64,000 bases of DNA from Planococcus sp. 107-1 (lineage in GTDB: Bacteria; Bacillota; Bacilli; Bacillales_A; Planococcaceae), in NCBI RefSeq assembly GCF_021513255.1, contig NZ_CP090977.1:1426001-1490000 (forward strand), given 5' to 3'. Both the position numbers and the translations under genes were made by a program. Below, one piece after another: positions 28,413 to 36,695 of this stretch. The notes under the pieces are model-generated. The model was not told where the DNA came from, searched no databases, and saw only the letters and a list, made by a program, of their open reading frames with translations. How positions within the stretch are numbered: position 1 is the first letter of the stretch; the number at the start of each line of letters is the position of its first letter.

Positions 28413-28427
28413 ATGGGTGGACAATGA
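28413..28427 (+). CDS. Putative four-codon leader peptide (MGGQ)
   Basis: AAAGGAGAG at 28404-28412 is followed directly by ATG-GGT-GGA-CAA-TGA. A second tiny frame, ATG-AAG-AAC-TAA, overlaps it at 28424-28435. The strong ribosome site in front of such a short frame, 200 bp upstream of an antibiotic resistance gene, fits a regulatory leader peptide. Confidence 0.5.
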   Translation: MGGQ

Positions 28428-28615
28428 AGAACTAATCTAATTTTTAACAATTGAAATAGTATATTTCATTTTAAAAACTTAGGATTAGTCTGCCCATTTT
28501 GCCATATACTAAATAAATGTAAGACTGAATAGCTAAAAAGGCTAAATAGTTTTATTTGAGTATCGTAAAAAGTTACATGACTAATCCTTCCAACATTATT
28601 TGGGAGGGTTTTTTT
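28413..28615 (+). promoter_or_regulatory. Transcription attenuator upstream of the lincosamide resistance gene
   Basis: Three segments can pair in two exclusive ways. Segment 1 (28413-28422, within the leader frame, plus 28433-28438) pairs with segment 2 (28482-28497). Segment 2 (AGGATTAGTC, 28481-28490) is perfectly complementary over 10 bases to segment 3 (GACTAATCCT, 28579-28588). Segment 3 overlaps the 5' arm of a terminator: CCTTCC 28586-28591, GGGAGG 28602-28607, seven T at 28609-28615. A ribosome held by drug on the leader frame would open 1:2, let 2:3 form and stop termination. The pairing is seen; the mechanism is inferred. Confidence 0.65.
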
Positions 28616-28653
28616 ATTCTCCCTGAATCAAAATAAAGAAAGAAGGAATCGAA

Positions 28654-29457
28654 TTGTTAAAACAAAAGGAACTAATGACAAGGGTTAAGGAACTTGTCCA
28701 GTCAGATGAACGAATATCTGCTTGTATGATGTATGGCTCTTTTACAAAAGGAGAGGGGGATCAATACTCTGATATAGAATATTATGTTTTTCTAAAAGAT
28801 GATACAATTTCCACCTTTGATTCAGCAAAATGGCTAAATGAAGTCGCTTCCTACACTTTACTCTATCAAAATGAGTACGGTACGGAAGTAGTAATTTTTG
28901 AAAATCTAATACGTGGTGAATTTCATTTCCTTTCCGAAAGCGAAATGAATATTATTCCTTCATTCAAAGAATCAGGCTACATTCCTGACACAAAAGCAAT
29001 GTTTATTTATGATGAAACAAGACAACTAGAATTGTATTTATCAGAGTTAGAAGGTCCGGGGCCAAATAGACTTACAAAAGAAAACGTAAATTTTTTATTG
29101 AATAATTTTTCCAACCTATGGTTAATGGGGATTAATGTTCTTAAAAGAGGGGAAAATGCACGTTCACTGGAACTTTTATCTCAATTACAAAAAAATATAC
29201 TACAACTCATTCGAATTGCGGAAGAAAATGCCGATAATTGGTTTAATATGACAAAGAATCTTGAAAAAGAAATTAGTCCTGAAAACTATGAAAAGTTTAA
29301 AAAGACTACTGCCCGATTAAATAAATTAGAACTATATGAAGCCTATAAGAACTCTTTGCTTCTCGTTATGGAACTTCGAAATCTCGTTGAAAAACAGTAT
29401 CAGTTAACCGTTAGCGATGATTTCTTAGGCAAACTGTTTAATTATATGAACGAATAA
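28654..29457 (+). CDS. lnu: Lincosamide nucleotidyltransferase, Lnu(B)/(F)/(G) group
   Basis: A 267-residue enzyme that inactivates lincomycin and clindamycin by adenylylation. The nucleotidyltransferase motif MMYGSFTKGEGDQYSDIEYY holds the GS and Asp/Glu catalytic pattern near residues 24-43. Further segments such as EYGTEVVIFENLIRGEFHFL, SFKESGYIPDTKAM and NLWLMGINVLKRGE agree with Lnu(B) and its relatives, and the length is the same. The TTG start at 28654 follows AGAAGG. Which lnu class it belongs to needs an identity search; lnu(G) is suggested by the Tn554-type carrier. Confidence 0.88.
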   Translation: MLKQKELMTRVKELVQSDERISACMMYGSFTKGEGDQYSDIEYYVFLKDDTISTFDSAKWLNEVASYTLLYQNEYGTEVVIFENLIRGEFHFLSESEMNIIPSFKESGYIPDTKAMFIYDETRQLELYLSELEGPGPNRLTKENVNFLLNNFSNLWLMGINVLKRGENARSLELLSQLQKNILQLIRIAEENADNWFNMTKNLEKEISPENYEKFKKTTARLNKLELYEAYKNSLLLVMELRNLVEKQYQLTVSDDFLGKLFNYMNE

Positions 29458-29461
29458 ATAA

Positions 29462-29500
29462 AAAGCCTGTATCTCAAGTGATAACTAAGATACAGGCTTT
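29462..29500 (+). terminator. lnu terminator
   Basis: AAAGCCTGTATCT and AGATACAGGCTTT form a perfect 13-bp stem just after the lnu stop codon. It should shield the downstream mre genes from lnu transcription. Confidence 0.85.
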
Positions 29501-29508
29501 AATTGTTA

Positions 29509-29521
29509 TTTACTTTAAATA
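29509..29521 (+). repeat. Subterminal direct repeat, right copy
   Basis: Second copy of TTTACTTTAAATA, 60 bp inside the right transposon end; the other copy is 64 bp inside the left end. Confidence 0.5.
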
Positions 29522-29581
29522 CATGTTCTCAAAGTGAAAGTATTGATTATAATGGAGTTTTAATAATTTACTCTTGATAAC

Positions 29582-29722
29582 ACTGTGCAACCTTCACCGG
29601 AAGATATCGCCGTCACAAAGCGCCTGATGGAGGCTGGCAGCATTGTCGGAATCGAACTATTGGATCATATCATCATCGGTGACCATCAATTCATTTCTTT
29701 GAATGAAAAGGGCTATATGTAA
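29582..29722 (+). pseudogene. radC: radC 3' part (gene split by transposon)
   Basis: In-frame continuation of radC from ACT-GTG-CAA to TAA: 46 codons, starting [19 protein letters not shown] and ending in LNEKGYM. It contains the Ser and Asp of the JAMM zinc site, cut off from the His pair by the transposon. Confidence 0.95.
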
Positions 29723-29727
29723 CACTG

Positions 29728-29754
29728 TTGTTTTCTTTACTTTTCAGCTATAAT
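29728..29754 (+). promoter_or_regulatory. Likely mreB promoter
   Basis: A perfect TATAAT lies at 29749-29754 directly after the radC stop, with TTGTTT at 29728-29733 (15-bp spacer) as the best -35 match. A promoter here would keep mreBCD-minCD expressed despite the upstream insertion. Confidence 0.55.
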
Positions 29755-29811
29755 GAAAGGTATTGTGTAAACACTATGGCTTTTTGGCATATAAAGAAGG
29801 GAAGATTTGAC

Positions 29812-30840
29812 TTGTTTGGAATCGGATCAAAAGATGTAGGAATAGACTTAGGTACTGCTAATACGTTAGTTTTTGTAAAAAATAAAGGGATTGTTCTTCG
29901 TGAACCTTCAGTTGTCGCGAAAAACACAAGCACAGGTGAGATCGTCGCTGTCGGAAACGATGCGCGCAATATGATCGGACGGACTCCTGGGTCCATCGTA
30001 GCGATCCGTCCGATGAGAGACGGCGTTATCGCTGACTATGATACAACCACCGCAATGATTCAATATTACTTGAAAGAAGCAATGAAAGTGGCAGGCGGGA
30101 CTTGGAAAAAGTCGAACGTCATGATTTGTGTGCCTTATGGCATCACTTCAGTCGAACGCCGTGCGATTATCGATGCATCCCCCTTAGCCGGAGCTCGGGA
30201 AGCTTTCACAATCGAAGAGCCTTTTGCAGCTGCAATCGGTGCAAATCTTCCGGTATGGGAACCTACGGGCAGTATGGTCGTCGATATTGGTGGCGGTACT
30301 ACTGAAGTTGCAGTCATTTCACTTGGCGGCATTGTAACTAGCGAATCGGTTCGGGTTGCCGGCGATTCAATGGACCAGGCAATTACGCAATACATCCGTA
30401 AAACGTATAACTTAACAATCGGTGAACGGACAGCAGAAGCGGTTAAAATGGAAATTGGTTCAGCTCGTGCAGCAACAGAAGCTGAGAAGAATTTGAAAAT
30501 GGAGATCCGCGGACGCGATCTTTTGACAGGCCTTCCAAAAACAATTGAAATTTCAGCGGATGAAATTGCGGAAGCATTGAAAGAGTCAATTGCCGCAATC
30601 ATCGACGGCGTGAAGAAAACGCTTGAAACGACACCGCCTGAATTATCAGCGGATGTCATGGAACGCGGAATCGTCTTGACCGGAGGCGGAGCGCTTCTAA
30701 AAAACCTGGACAAAGTTATTTCAGATGTTACAATGATGCCTGTTATAATTGCAGATGATCCATTGGATTGTGTCGCAATTGGAACTGGTAAAGCTTTAGA
30801 TAATATGGATCAGATCCGACGCCAGCAATCGCATAAATAA
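29812..30840 (+). CDS. mreB: Rod-shape actin homologue MreB
   Basis: Bacterial actin that polymerises under the membrane and guides cell-wall synthesis. The product (342 residues) begins [19 protein letters not shown] and has the phosphate-binding loops [10 protein letters not shown] and [12 protein letters not shown] and the C-terminal [17 protein letters not shown] 29812 is used because it matches the family N-terminus and follows GAAGGGAAG; an upstream in-frame ATG would add residues not seen in MreB. First gene of mreBCD-minCD. Planococcus-type cells are often cocci or short rods, so retention of MreB is of note. Confidence 0.95.
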   Translation: MFGIGSKDVGIDLGTANTLVFVKNKGIVLREPSVVAKNTSTGEIVAVGNDARNMIGRTPGSIVAIRPMRDGVIADYDTTTAMIQYYLKEAMKVAGGTWKKSNVMICVPYGITSVERRAIIDASPLAGAREAFTIEEPFAAAIGANLPVWEPTGSMVVDIGGGTTEVAVISLGGIVTSESVRVAGDSMDQAITQYIRKTYNLTIGERTAEAVKMEIGSARAATEAEKNLKMEIRGRDLLTGLPKTIEISADEIAEALKESIAAIIDGVKKTLETTPPELSADVMERGIVLTGGGALLKNLDKVISDVTMMPVIIADDPLDCVAIGTGKALDNMDQIRRQQSHK

Positions 30841-30854
30841 GGAGGATTGCACTA

Positions 30855-31739
30855 ATGCCACAGTTTTTTTCGAATAAACGGCTTATCTTGCTGCTGTTGG
30901 GCGTTATCCTGCTTGTCGCATTGATTTCTTTTTCTTTGCGCGATCGGGATAATGTGTCATTGCCGGAGCAGATCATCAAAGATGCCGTTGGTGCTGGGCA
31001 ATCGGTCTTTTCAGGGCCCGCACATTTTGTCACAGGAGTTTTCGATAACGTGGATTCGCTTTTGAATACATATGAAGAAAACAAATACCTGAAATCACGT
31101 CTGGAAGAATTTGCAACGGTCCAGGCGGAAGTCACGGATCTTCGTTCTGAAAACGCGGAACTGAAAGAACTGGTCGGCAAAGAAGAGGATTTACGGGATT
31201 ATAATCCAATCCAGGCAACCGTCATTGCACGGAACCCGGATCAATGGGAAGAGAAAATCGTCATCAATAAAGGCGAGACGAGCGGCGTGAAACCGAATAT
31301 GGCCGTCATGACAGCGCGAGGTTTGATCGGCAAGGTGACGTTAGTGACCAAATTGTCTTCAACGGTTGAATTGATTTCCACTCAAAACCCGAACTACCGC
31401 GTATCCGCGATGGTGCTCGGGGGCGATAAAGCGGTATTCGGCTTGATTGAAGGCTATGACGCCGATCGCCGGGAATTGCTTTTGAAGCGGATTGATGCAG
31501 AAATCGAACTCAAAGAAGGGCAAAAAGTCGTTTCCAGTGGGCTTGGCGGGATTTTCCCGAAAGGCATCGTAATTGGGGAAATTACGGAAGTGGCCATCGA
31601 TGAATTCGGTTTGACAAAACTTGCTTACATCAAACCGGCGGCAGACTTCACATTGCTGAACCATGTCGTCATAGCTGATCGGCTGACGCCGGAAGTGGAC
31701 GGGGAAGATAATGGGGAGACAGGAGACGGTGAATCATGA
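30855..31739 (+). CDS. mreC: Rod-shape protein MreC
   Basis: A 294-residue protein with an N-terminal membrane helix (residues 9-28), a coiled coil (about 66-110) and the beta-rich MreC domain with VIARNPDQWEEKIVINKG and TARGLIGKV. It links MreB to extracellular wall enzymes. GGAGGATTG precedes the start; the stop overlaps mreD (ATGA). Confidence 0.93.
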   Translation: MPQFFSNKRLILLLLGVILLVALISFSLRDRDNVSLPEQIIKDAVGAGQSVFSGPAHFVTGVFDNVDSLLNTYEENKYLKSRLEEFATVQAEVTDLRSENAELKELVGKEEDLRDYNPIQATVIARNPDQWEEKIVINKGETSGVKPNMAVMTARGLIGKVTLVTKLSSTVELISTQNPNYRVSAMVLGGDKAVFGLIEGYDADRRELLLKRIDAEIELKEGQKVVSSGLGGIFPKGIVIGEITEVAIDEFGLTKLAYIKPAADFTLLNHVVIADRLTPEVDGEDNGETGDGES

Positions 31740-32280
31740 TCCGTTATCTGATCCCGCTTATCGGCCTGGTCCTGTTTTTCCTTGAACCTGTTTTCGGACT
31801 TTTCTCACCGCTGCAGATGAATGGCGATTATTATTACATCGTCCGCGCTTTTTGATCATGTTTCTGATATTTGTGTCCGTTTATTACGATACAAAACGGG
31901 CAATGTACTACGGATTATTTTTCGGACTCTTGTATGATGTCTTTTTCATTGATATTATTGGTTTATATTCTTTTTTGTATCCGGCCGTTTGTGTAATTGC
32001 CGGCTACACCGTAAAATCGATCCACCGGAATTTATTCATCACGACTGTTTTGACTTTGGTCTTGACGGCGCTTTTCGAATTTGTCCTGTTTCAATTCTTT
32101 TCGTTGATCGGACTTGCTTCGATGCCGGTTAAAGCCTTTTTGGAGACCCGCTTGCTTCCGACGATGATTGCGAATTCGCTGTTTTTATTCATCTTGGGCT
32201 GGGCTTTCAGATCGGTGATCGTGGCCCGTTTTATCGAACGCCAGAACAGTCCGGGATTATCCGGCTACAACGGCCAATAA
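31736..32280 (+). CDS. mreD: Rod-shape protein MreD (frame break near 31843)
   Basis: A small membrane protein with about five helices. ATG 31736 overlaps the mreC stop. After YYYIV the frame shifts; restoring one C near 31843 (CC to CCC) gives IVPRFLIMFLIFVSV and a product of about 181 residues, the normal size. A sequence error is more likely than true loss, as the rest is intact. Confidence 0.85.
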
Positions 32281-32314
32281 GGCTTATTTTAATGAAAGCG
32301 CAGGTGACACATTT

Positions 32315-32980
32315 TTGAGGAATCTTGTCTATATCAAAGGGACGAAACAAGGGCTCGTTCTGCAGCTCGACGACCAGTGTTCTTACACCGATCTGCTGAC
32401 GGAGCTGCAGGCAAAGGTGTCGGATCCTGCGCTTGATGGCAGTGCGGAAGTGCAGATTCATCTGGGGAACCGGTATTGCACGGAAGCGCAGACAAAAGAA
32501 GTCATTGCGATCACGCAAAGCAATTCGCATCTTCGGGTGTCGAGCGTGAGAAGCGATGTCATCACTGTCGAAGAAAGCAACCGCCGGATCATGGAACGCC
32601 AATCCGAAACTTATGTCGGCATTGTGCGTTCAGGCCAGGTGGTCAAAGCGGAAGGCGATCTAGTCGTGGTCGGGGATGTCAATCCGAACGCGAAAGTGGT
32701 CGCTGGAGGCAATATATATGTGCTCGGCCGTCTAAAAGGAATGGCTCATGCCGGAGCAAACGGCAACCGTGAAGCGGTCATTGCGGCTTCATGGCTGGAA
32801 GCGACGCATCTGAAAATCGATGACGCGCTGGAAACGATGACCGATGAATTGACGGTGCTTTCCGAGCAGCCGGAAATGGAATGTGCTTATTTACATACGA
32901 ATGGCCATATCATCATCGACCGCTTGCAGGAATTGCGATTTATACGGCCGCAAATTTCAACGTTTAAAGGAGGAAGCTAA
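32315..32980 (+). CDS. minC: Septum-site inhibitor MinC
   Basis: 221 residues starting at a TTG. The N-terminal domain (MRNLVYIKGTKQGLVLQL) inhibits FtsZ; the C-terminal beta-helix (VVGDVNPNAKVVAGGNIYVL) binds MinD and dimerises. The minD ribosome site lies at the end of the gene. Confidence 0.92.
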   Translation: MRNLVYIKGTKQGLVLQLDDQCSYTDLLTELQAKVSDPALDGSAEVQIHLGNRYCTEAQTKEVIAITQSNSHLRVSSVRSDVITVEESNRRIMERQSETYVGIVRSGQVVKAEGDLVVVGDVNPNAKVVAGGNIYVLGRLKGMAHAGANGNREAVIAASWLEATHLKIDDALETMTDELTVLSEQPEMECAYLHTNGHIIIDRLQELRFIRPQISTFKGGS

Positions 32981-32981
32981 T

Positions 32982-33782
32982 GTGGGAGAAGCAATAGTCA
33001 TAACGTCAGGTAAGGGAGGCGTCGGTAAAACGACGACGACCGCCAATCTCGGCACTGCATTGGCTCTTCAAGGCAAAAAAGTATGCTTAATCGATACCGA
33101 TATCGGTTTGCGGAATTTAGACGTTATTTTGGGACTCGAAAACCGGATCATCTACGATTTGGTCGACGTTCTCGATGGCCGCTGCAAAGTCCACCAGGCG
33201 CTTGTCAAAGACAAGCGTTTTGATGACATGCTGTATTTATTGCCAGCTGCTCAAACAACGGATAAGAACGCAATCAATCCGGAGCAAATGAAAGAATTGG
33301 TAACGAAACTGAAAGAAGACTATGATTTTGTCATTATCGATTGCCCGGCCGGCATCGAGCAAGGCTATAAAAATGCCGTAGCGGGTGCCGATAAAGCAAT
33401 CGTCGTAACGACCCCTGAAATTTCAGCGGTGCGCGATGCTGACCGGATCATCGGTCTCCTTGAGCTCGAAGAAAACATCGAGCCGCCGAAATTGATCATC
33501 AACCGCATCCGCCAGCATTTGATGAAAGCTGGCGAAGCGTTGGATGTCAATGAAATTACGACGCATCTGTCGATCGATTTACTCGGAATCGTCGCTGATG
33601 ACGAAACGGTTATCTCGAGCTCAAACCGCGGCGAACCTGTCGTAATGGATCCGAACAACCGCGCAGCAATGGGTTACCGCAACATCGCTCGCCGTATTTT
33701 AGGCGAATCTGTGCCACTCATGACGATGGACCAGAAGAGCGGCGGCGTGTTCTCAAAAATCAAAGCCATTTTTTCTAAATAA
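32982..33782 (+). CDS. minD: Septum-site ATPase MinD
   Basis: A 266-residue deviant Walker ATPase: TSGKGGVGKTTTTANLG with the signature Lys, the switch DTDIGLRNLD, and a C-terminal amphipathic helix (GGVFSKIKAIFSK) for membrane attachment. GTG 32982 is chosen since AAAGGAGG precedes it and it matches the family start; the open frame upstream is inside minC. Confidence 0.95.
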   Translation: MGEAIVITSGKGGVGKTTTTANLGTALALQGKKVCLIDTDIGLRNLDVILGLENRIIYDLVDVLDGRCKVHQALVKDKRFDDMLYLLPAAQTTDKNAINPEQMKELVTKLKEDYDFVIIDCPAGIEQGYKNAVAGADKAIVVTTPEISAVRDADRIIGLLELEENIEPPKLIINRIRQHLMKAGEALDVNEITTHLSIDLLGIVADDETVISSSNRGEPVVMDPNNRAAMGYRNIARRILGESVPLMTMDQKSGGVFSKIKAIFSK

Positions 33783-33881
33783 TTTACGATGACGATGCCC
33801 CCGCATCCGAATTGTTTCTGCTTGTTAACGAGGAGAGACAGTTTGGAAACGGGGGTTTTTATTTGGATTGGGAGGTGTAAA

Positions 33882-34820
33882 GTGAACGAACGGTTGTTGG
33901 CTCAAATGATTTTGGCGGAAAGAGTTTCGAAAAACCATCCTGCCTGGATTTCTATTTTCAGCGAATTAAAAAATTCGCTGGCTGGAGCAGGAGGAGAAAG
34001 TCGGACCAACTCCCTTTTGAAAAGGGAGTTGGTTCTTCCGGGGCAGACAATTATTCTGACGGATTTGTCGATTCCGCATAAAGACGGTTATGCTCAAGTA
34101 GATCTTCTCGTAGTGAATCGGAAATTTGTCTGCGTTCTTGAAGTTAAAAACATGAAAGGCGATTTTTACTTTGACTCGGAAAATTTCCAATTCCATCGGA
34201 CAGTGGACGGGCGTACTGAAGGGATGAAAAGCCCAGAGTCTCAACTGCATCGTGCAGTGAAAGCGACTGAAAGGTTTTTGGGAATTCCTGTCACTGGCGT
34301 CATTGTACTGGCGAGCCGTTCAGGAAGAGTGGTAGAGGGGCCGAAGAACTATCCGGCCGTGTCTCTGGATTACTTGCCGTTTTACTTGGAAAGTTTGGCT
34401 GGTGGAAGAATGCTGCTTGATGAGAATAAGGTGTCGGCGAAAGTAAGGGCTCTGCCTAAGAAAAGTTTCCAGCAGAATTTATTGGAGCGCTATGGCCTTA
34501 ATGTCGACTCATTGCGTCTGGGTGTGACCTGTGCGAAATGCAGAAATTCTGCTTTGATAAGAAAAAATCGAAAATGGCATTGTGATGGCTGCGGCGGCTA
34601 TTTCCGTGATGCACATGAAGTTACGCTACAGGAATATGCGGTTTTATTCGGAGCGGAGCTGCCGACGAATTTTGCTTATCGGCTGCTCGGTGTCGAAGAC
34701 AAGCATTTGCTTTACCGGTTGTTGGAAAATTCTGCGCTGCTGGGAAATGAACGCGGCAAACGATGGATTGTTCCGAGGCGGGAGTTATTGGAGACGTATT
34801 TTGGGTCGATATGGAGCTGA
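33882..34820 (+). CDS. NERD-domain protein with zinc ribbon
   Basis: About 312 residues. The N-terminal NERD (nuclease-related) domain shows SIPHKDGYAQVDLLVVNRKF followed by VLEVKNMKGDFYF, matching the D...E-x-K nuclease core. A zinc ribbon (C-x2-C ... C-x2-C: CAKC, CDGC) sits near residue 210-235. The C-terminal 75 residues are unassigned. GTG 33882 follows GGGAGGTG. The gene takes the place that spoIVFA-spoIVFB occupy in B. subtilis between minD and rplU. Nuclease activity is inferred. Confidence 0.8.
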   Translation: MNERLLAQMILAERVSKNHPAWISIFSELKNSLAGAGGESRTNSLLKRELVLPGQTIILTDLSIPHKDGYAQVDLLVVNRKFVCVLEVKNMKGDFYFDSENFQFHRTVDGRTEGMKSPESQLHRAVKATERFLGIPVTGVIVLASRSGRVVEGPKNYPAVSLDYLPFYLESLAGGRMLLDENKVSAKVRALPKKSFQQNLLERYGLNVDSLRLGVTCAKCRNSALIRKNRKWHCDGCGGYFRDAHEVTLQEYAVLFGAELPTNFAYRLLGVEDKHLLYRLLENSALLGNERGKRWIVPRRELLETYFGSIWS

Positions 34821-34823
34821 ACG

Positions 34824-34928
34824 CACCTCGCTGCGATTGTTTCGCACCTCAGGACGGTTTTTCCGAACCTCAAACGAAGATTTTCACACCTCGCAGCAGA
34901 AAGTTCGCACCCCAACGCGCACTATTTA
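34824..34928. repeat. Five-unit 21-bp periodic array, CACCTC type
   Basis: The core CACCTC (AACCTC, CACCCC in two units) begins at 34824, 34845, 34866, 34887 and 34908, exactly 21 bp apart, with a T-rich second half in most units. It starts 3 bp after the NERD stop and ends just before the rplU promoter. No terminator hairpin is seen for the NERD gene. This is the only array of the five not between convergent genes. Confidence 0.8.
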
Positions 34929-34937
34929 ATAAAACAA

Positions 34938-34967
34938 TTGACGTGCCATGCGCTGCCGTGTTATTAT
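34938..34967 (+). promoter_or_regulatory. Promoter of the rplU-prp-rpmA operon
   Basis: TTGACG at 34938-34943 and TATTAT at 34962-34967 with 18 bp between. The L21 leader starts just downstream. Confidence 0.7.
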
Positions 34968-34977
34968 TCTAATGTTA

Positions 34978-35080
34978 TGTTTGTAGCGCACCTGTGCTAC
35001 AACCGCTCGAATCAGGTTATATAAGAATCAGCAGCAATGCCGATCACCTGAATAGGCGAGTCTTAGTCTAAGAGGAGGTG
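34978..35080 (+). ncRNA. Ribosomal protein L21 leader
   Basis: The 5' region of rplU has paired segments (for example CAGGT/ACCTG around 35014 and 35046, CTCG/CGAG) in the layout of the L21 autoregulatory leader known from Firmicutes, in the same genomic position. L21 or the L21-L27 complex presumably represses the operon through it. Recognised from position and general folding only. Confidence 0.6.
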
Positions 35081-35087
35081 CAAGGAT

Positions 35088-35396
35088 ATGTACGCAATTA
35101 TTGAAACTGGTGGTAAACAAATCAAAGTTGAAGCGGGCCAAGAAATCTACGTTGAGAAATTGAACGGTGAAGCTGGTGACGTGATCACATTTGATAAAGT
35201 TCTATTTGTAGGTGGAGACGATTCTAAAGTGGGTGTTCCTTTTGTTGAAGGAGCTACTGTATCGGCAACTGTTGTTAAAAACGGCCGCGCTAAAAAGATT
35301 ACTGTTTTCAAATACAAAGCGAAAAAGAACTACCGTAAAAAACAAGGTCATCGTCAGCCATACACGAAATTGACTGTCGACGCGATCAACCTGTAA
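35088..35396 (+). CDS. rplU: Ribosomal protein bL21
   Basis: 102 residues, family length, starting [15 protein letters not shown] and ending in the basic segment [19 protein letters not shown] that contacts 23S rRNA. GAGGAGGTG precedes it. First gene of rplU-prp-rpmA. Confidence 0.97.
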   Translation: MYAIIETGGKQIKVEAGQEIYVEKLNGEAGDVITFDKVLFVGGDDSKVGVPFVEGATVSATVVKNGRAKKITVFKYKAKKNYRKKQGHRQPYTKLTVDAINL

Positions 35397-35399
35397 GAC

Positions 35400-36033
<634 letters not shown>

Positions 36034-36042
36034 TACAAAACG

Positions 36043-36070
36043 AAAAGGGCTGCGCATGCAGCCCTTTTTA
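36043..36070 (+). terminator. rplU operon terminator
   Basis: AAAAGGGCTGC-GCAT-GCAGCCCTTTTT, a strong hairpin with T tract, directly after rpmA. Confidence 0.9.
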
Positions 36071-36181
36071 TTTTGAAAAACTATGGCGGCGTTTTGTAAA
36101 TTGGTTTCGCCGCTTCTTTTTCCGGGAAATCCATCGAAAAAATTGGTATACTGAAAAAAGAAGACGAACGGGACGTGACTT

Positions 36182-36694
36182 ATGAAAACACCAATGACAG
36201 TGGCACAATCGCTTCGGCATGCGCGCCATGATTTCTTGAATGAATTGCAGTTGATCAAAATGAATTTGGATCTTGGGCGCCTTGATGAGGTCCAGGCGAT
36301 TATTCGCTCGCATGGCGAAGCGGCTGTGCAGATGAGCCGGCTCTCGGGATTGAAAATGGAAAAGACGGAAGAGTGGCTCTTGCTAGCGCAGTGGCGCTTT
36401 CCGGAAATCCGTTTTCATCTGAACTGCCTGGCGGCAAAGGCACCAGTCCATTTGGATGAAACCTATTCGAAAACGATTGAAGCGCTTATCCGAGCGGCGC
36501 TGGAACAGACGGATCCTTACGAGGAGTACGAATGCTTCATCACGTTTTCGAACGAAGATTCTTTTTTTATTGCAGAGATTCGGTTGACTGGTGAATGGAC
36601 AGAAATAGCGGTTCCGGAAACGGAGCTTGAGATAGTGAAAGCGTGCGGACCGGATGGCTTGAAAATCGCCATACGCGCACAGATGGAGGGATAA
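36182..36694 (+). CDS. spo0B: Spo0B-like phosphotransferase
   Basis: 170 residues with the Spo0B helical hairpin and its phospho-accepting His in [19 protein letters not shown] near residues 12-30. In B. subtilis Spo0B passes phosphate from Spo0F to Spo0A and sits, as here, just before obg. Since neighbouring sporulation genes are missing, its role may have changed or be vestigial (inference). The stop codon ends 1 bp before the obg start codon. Confidence 0.82.
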   Translation: MKTPMTVAQSLRHARHDFLNELQLIKMNLDLGRLDEVQAIIRSHGEAAVQMSRLSGLKMEKTEEWLLLAQWRFPEIRFHLNCLAAKAPVHLDETYSKTIEALIRAALEQTDPYEEYECFITFSNEDSFFIAEIRLTGEWTEIAVPETELEIVKACGPDGLKIAIRAQMEG

Positions 36695-36695
36695 T

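Larger units (their letters stand above)
24782..29581 (+). mobile_element. Tn554-family transposon inserted in radC, carrying a lincosamide resistance gene
   Basis: A 4,800-bp segment, strikingly A+T-richer than its flanks, with the tnpA-tnpB-tnpC set of the Tn554 family and a resistance cargo gene. The ends have no terminal inverted repeat, as in Tn554. The left chromosomal hexamer is AACCCG (24776-24781) and a different hexamer, GATAAC (29576-29581), stands at the right junction. Known Tn554 family members use radC as their attachment site and leave unlike hexamers at the two ends. The length, gene set and cargo recall the lnu(G) element Tn6260 reported from Enterococcus (recollection, not checked). 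Confidence 0.93.

Noticed and set aside
28654..29457. Spectinomycin adenylyltransferase (spc), the usual Tn554 cargo
   Set aside because: Sequence motifs and length fit the Lnu(B)/(F)/(G) lincosamide group, not ANT(9); no ermA is present either.
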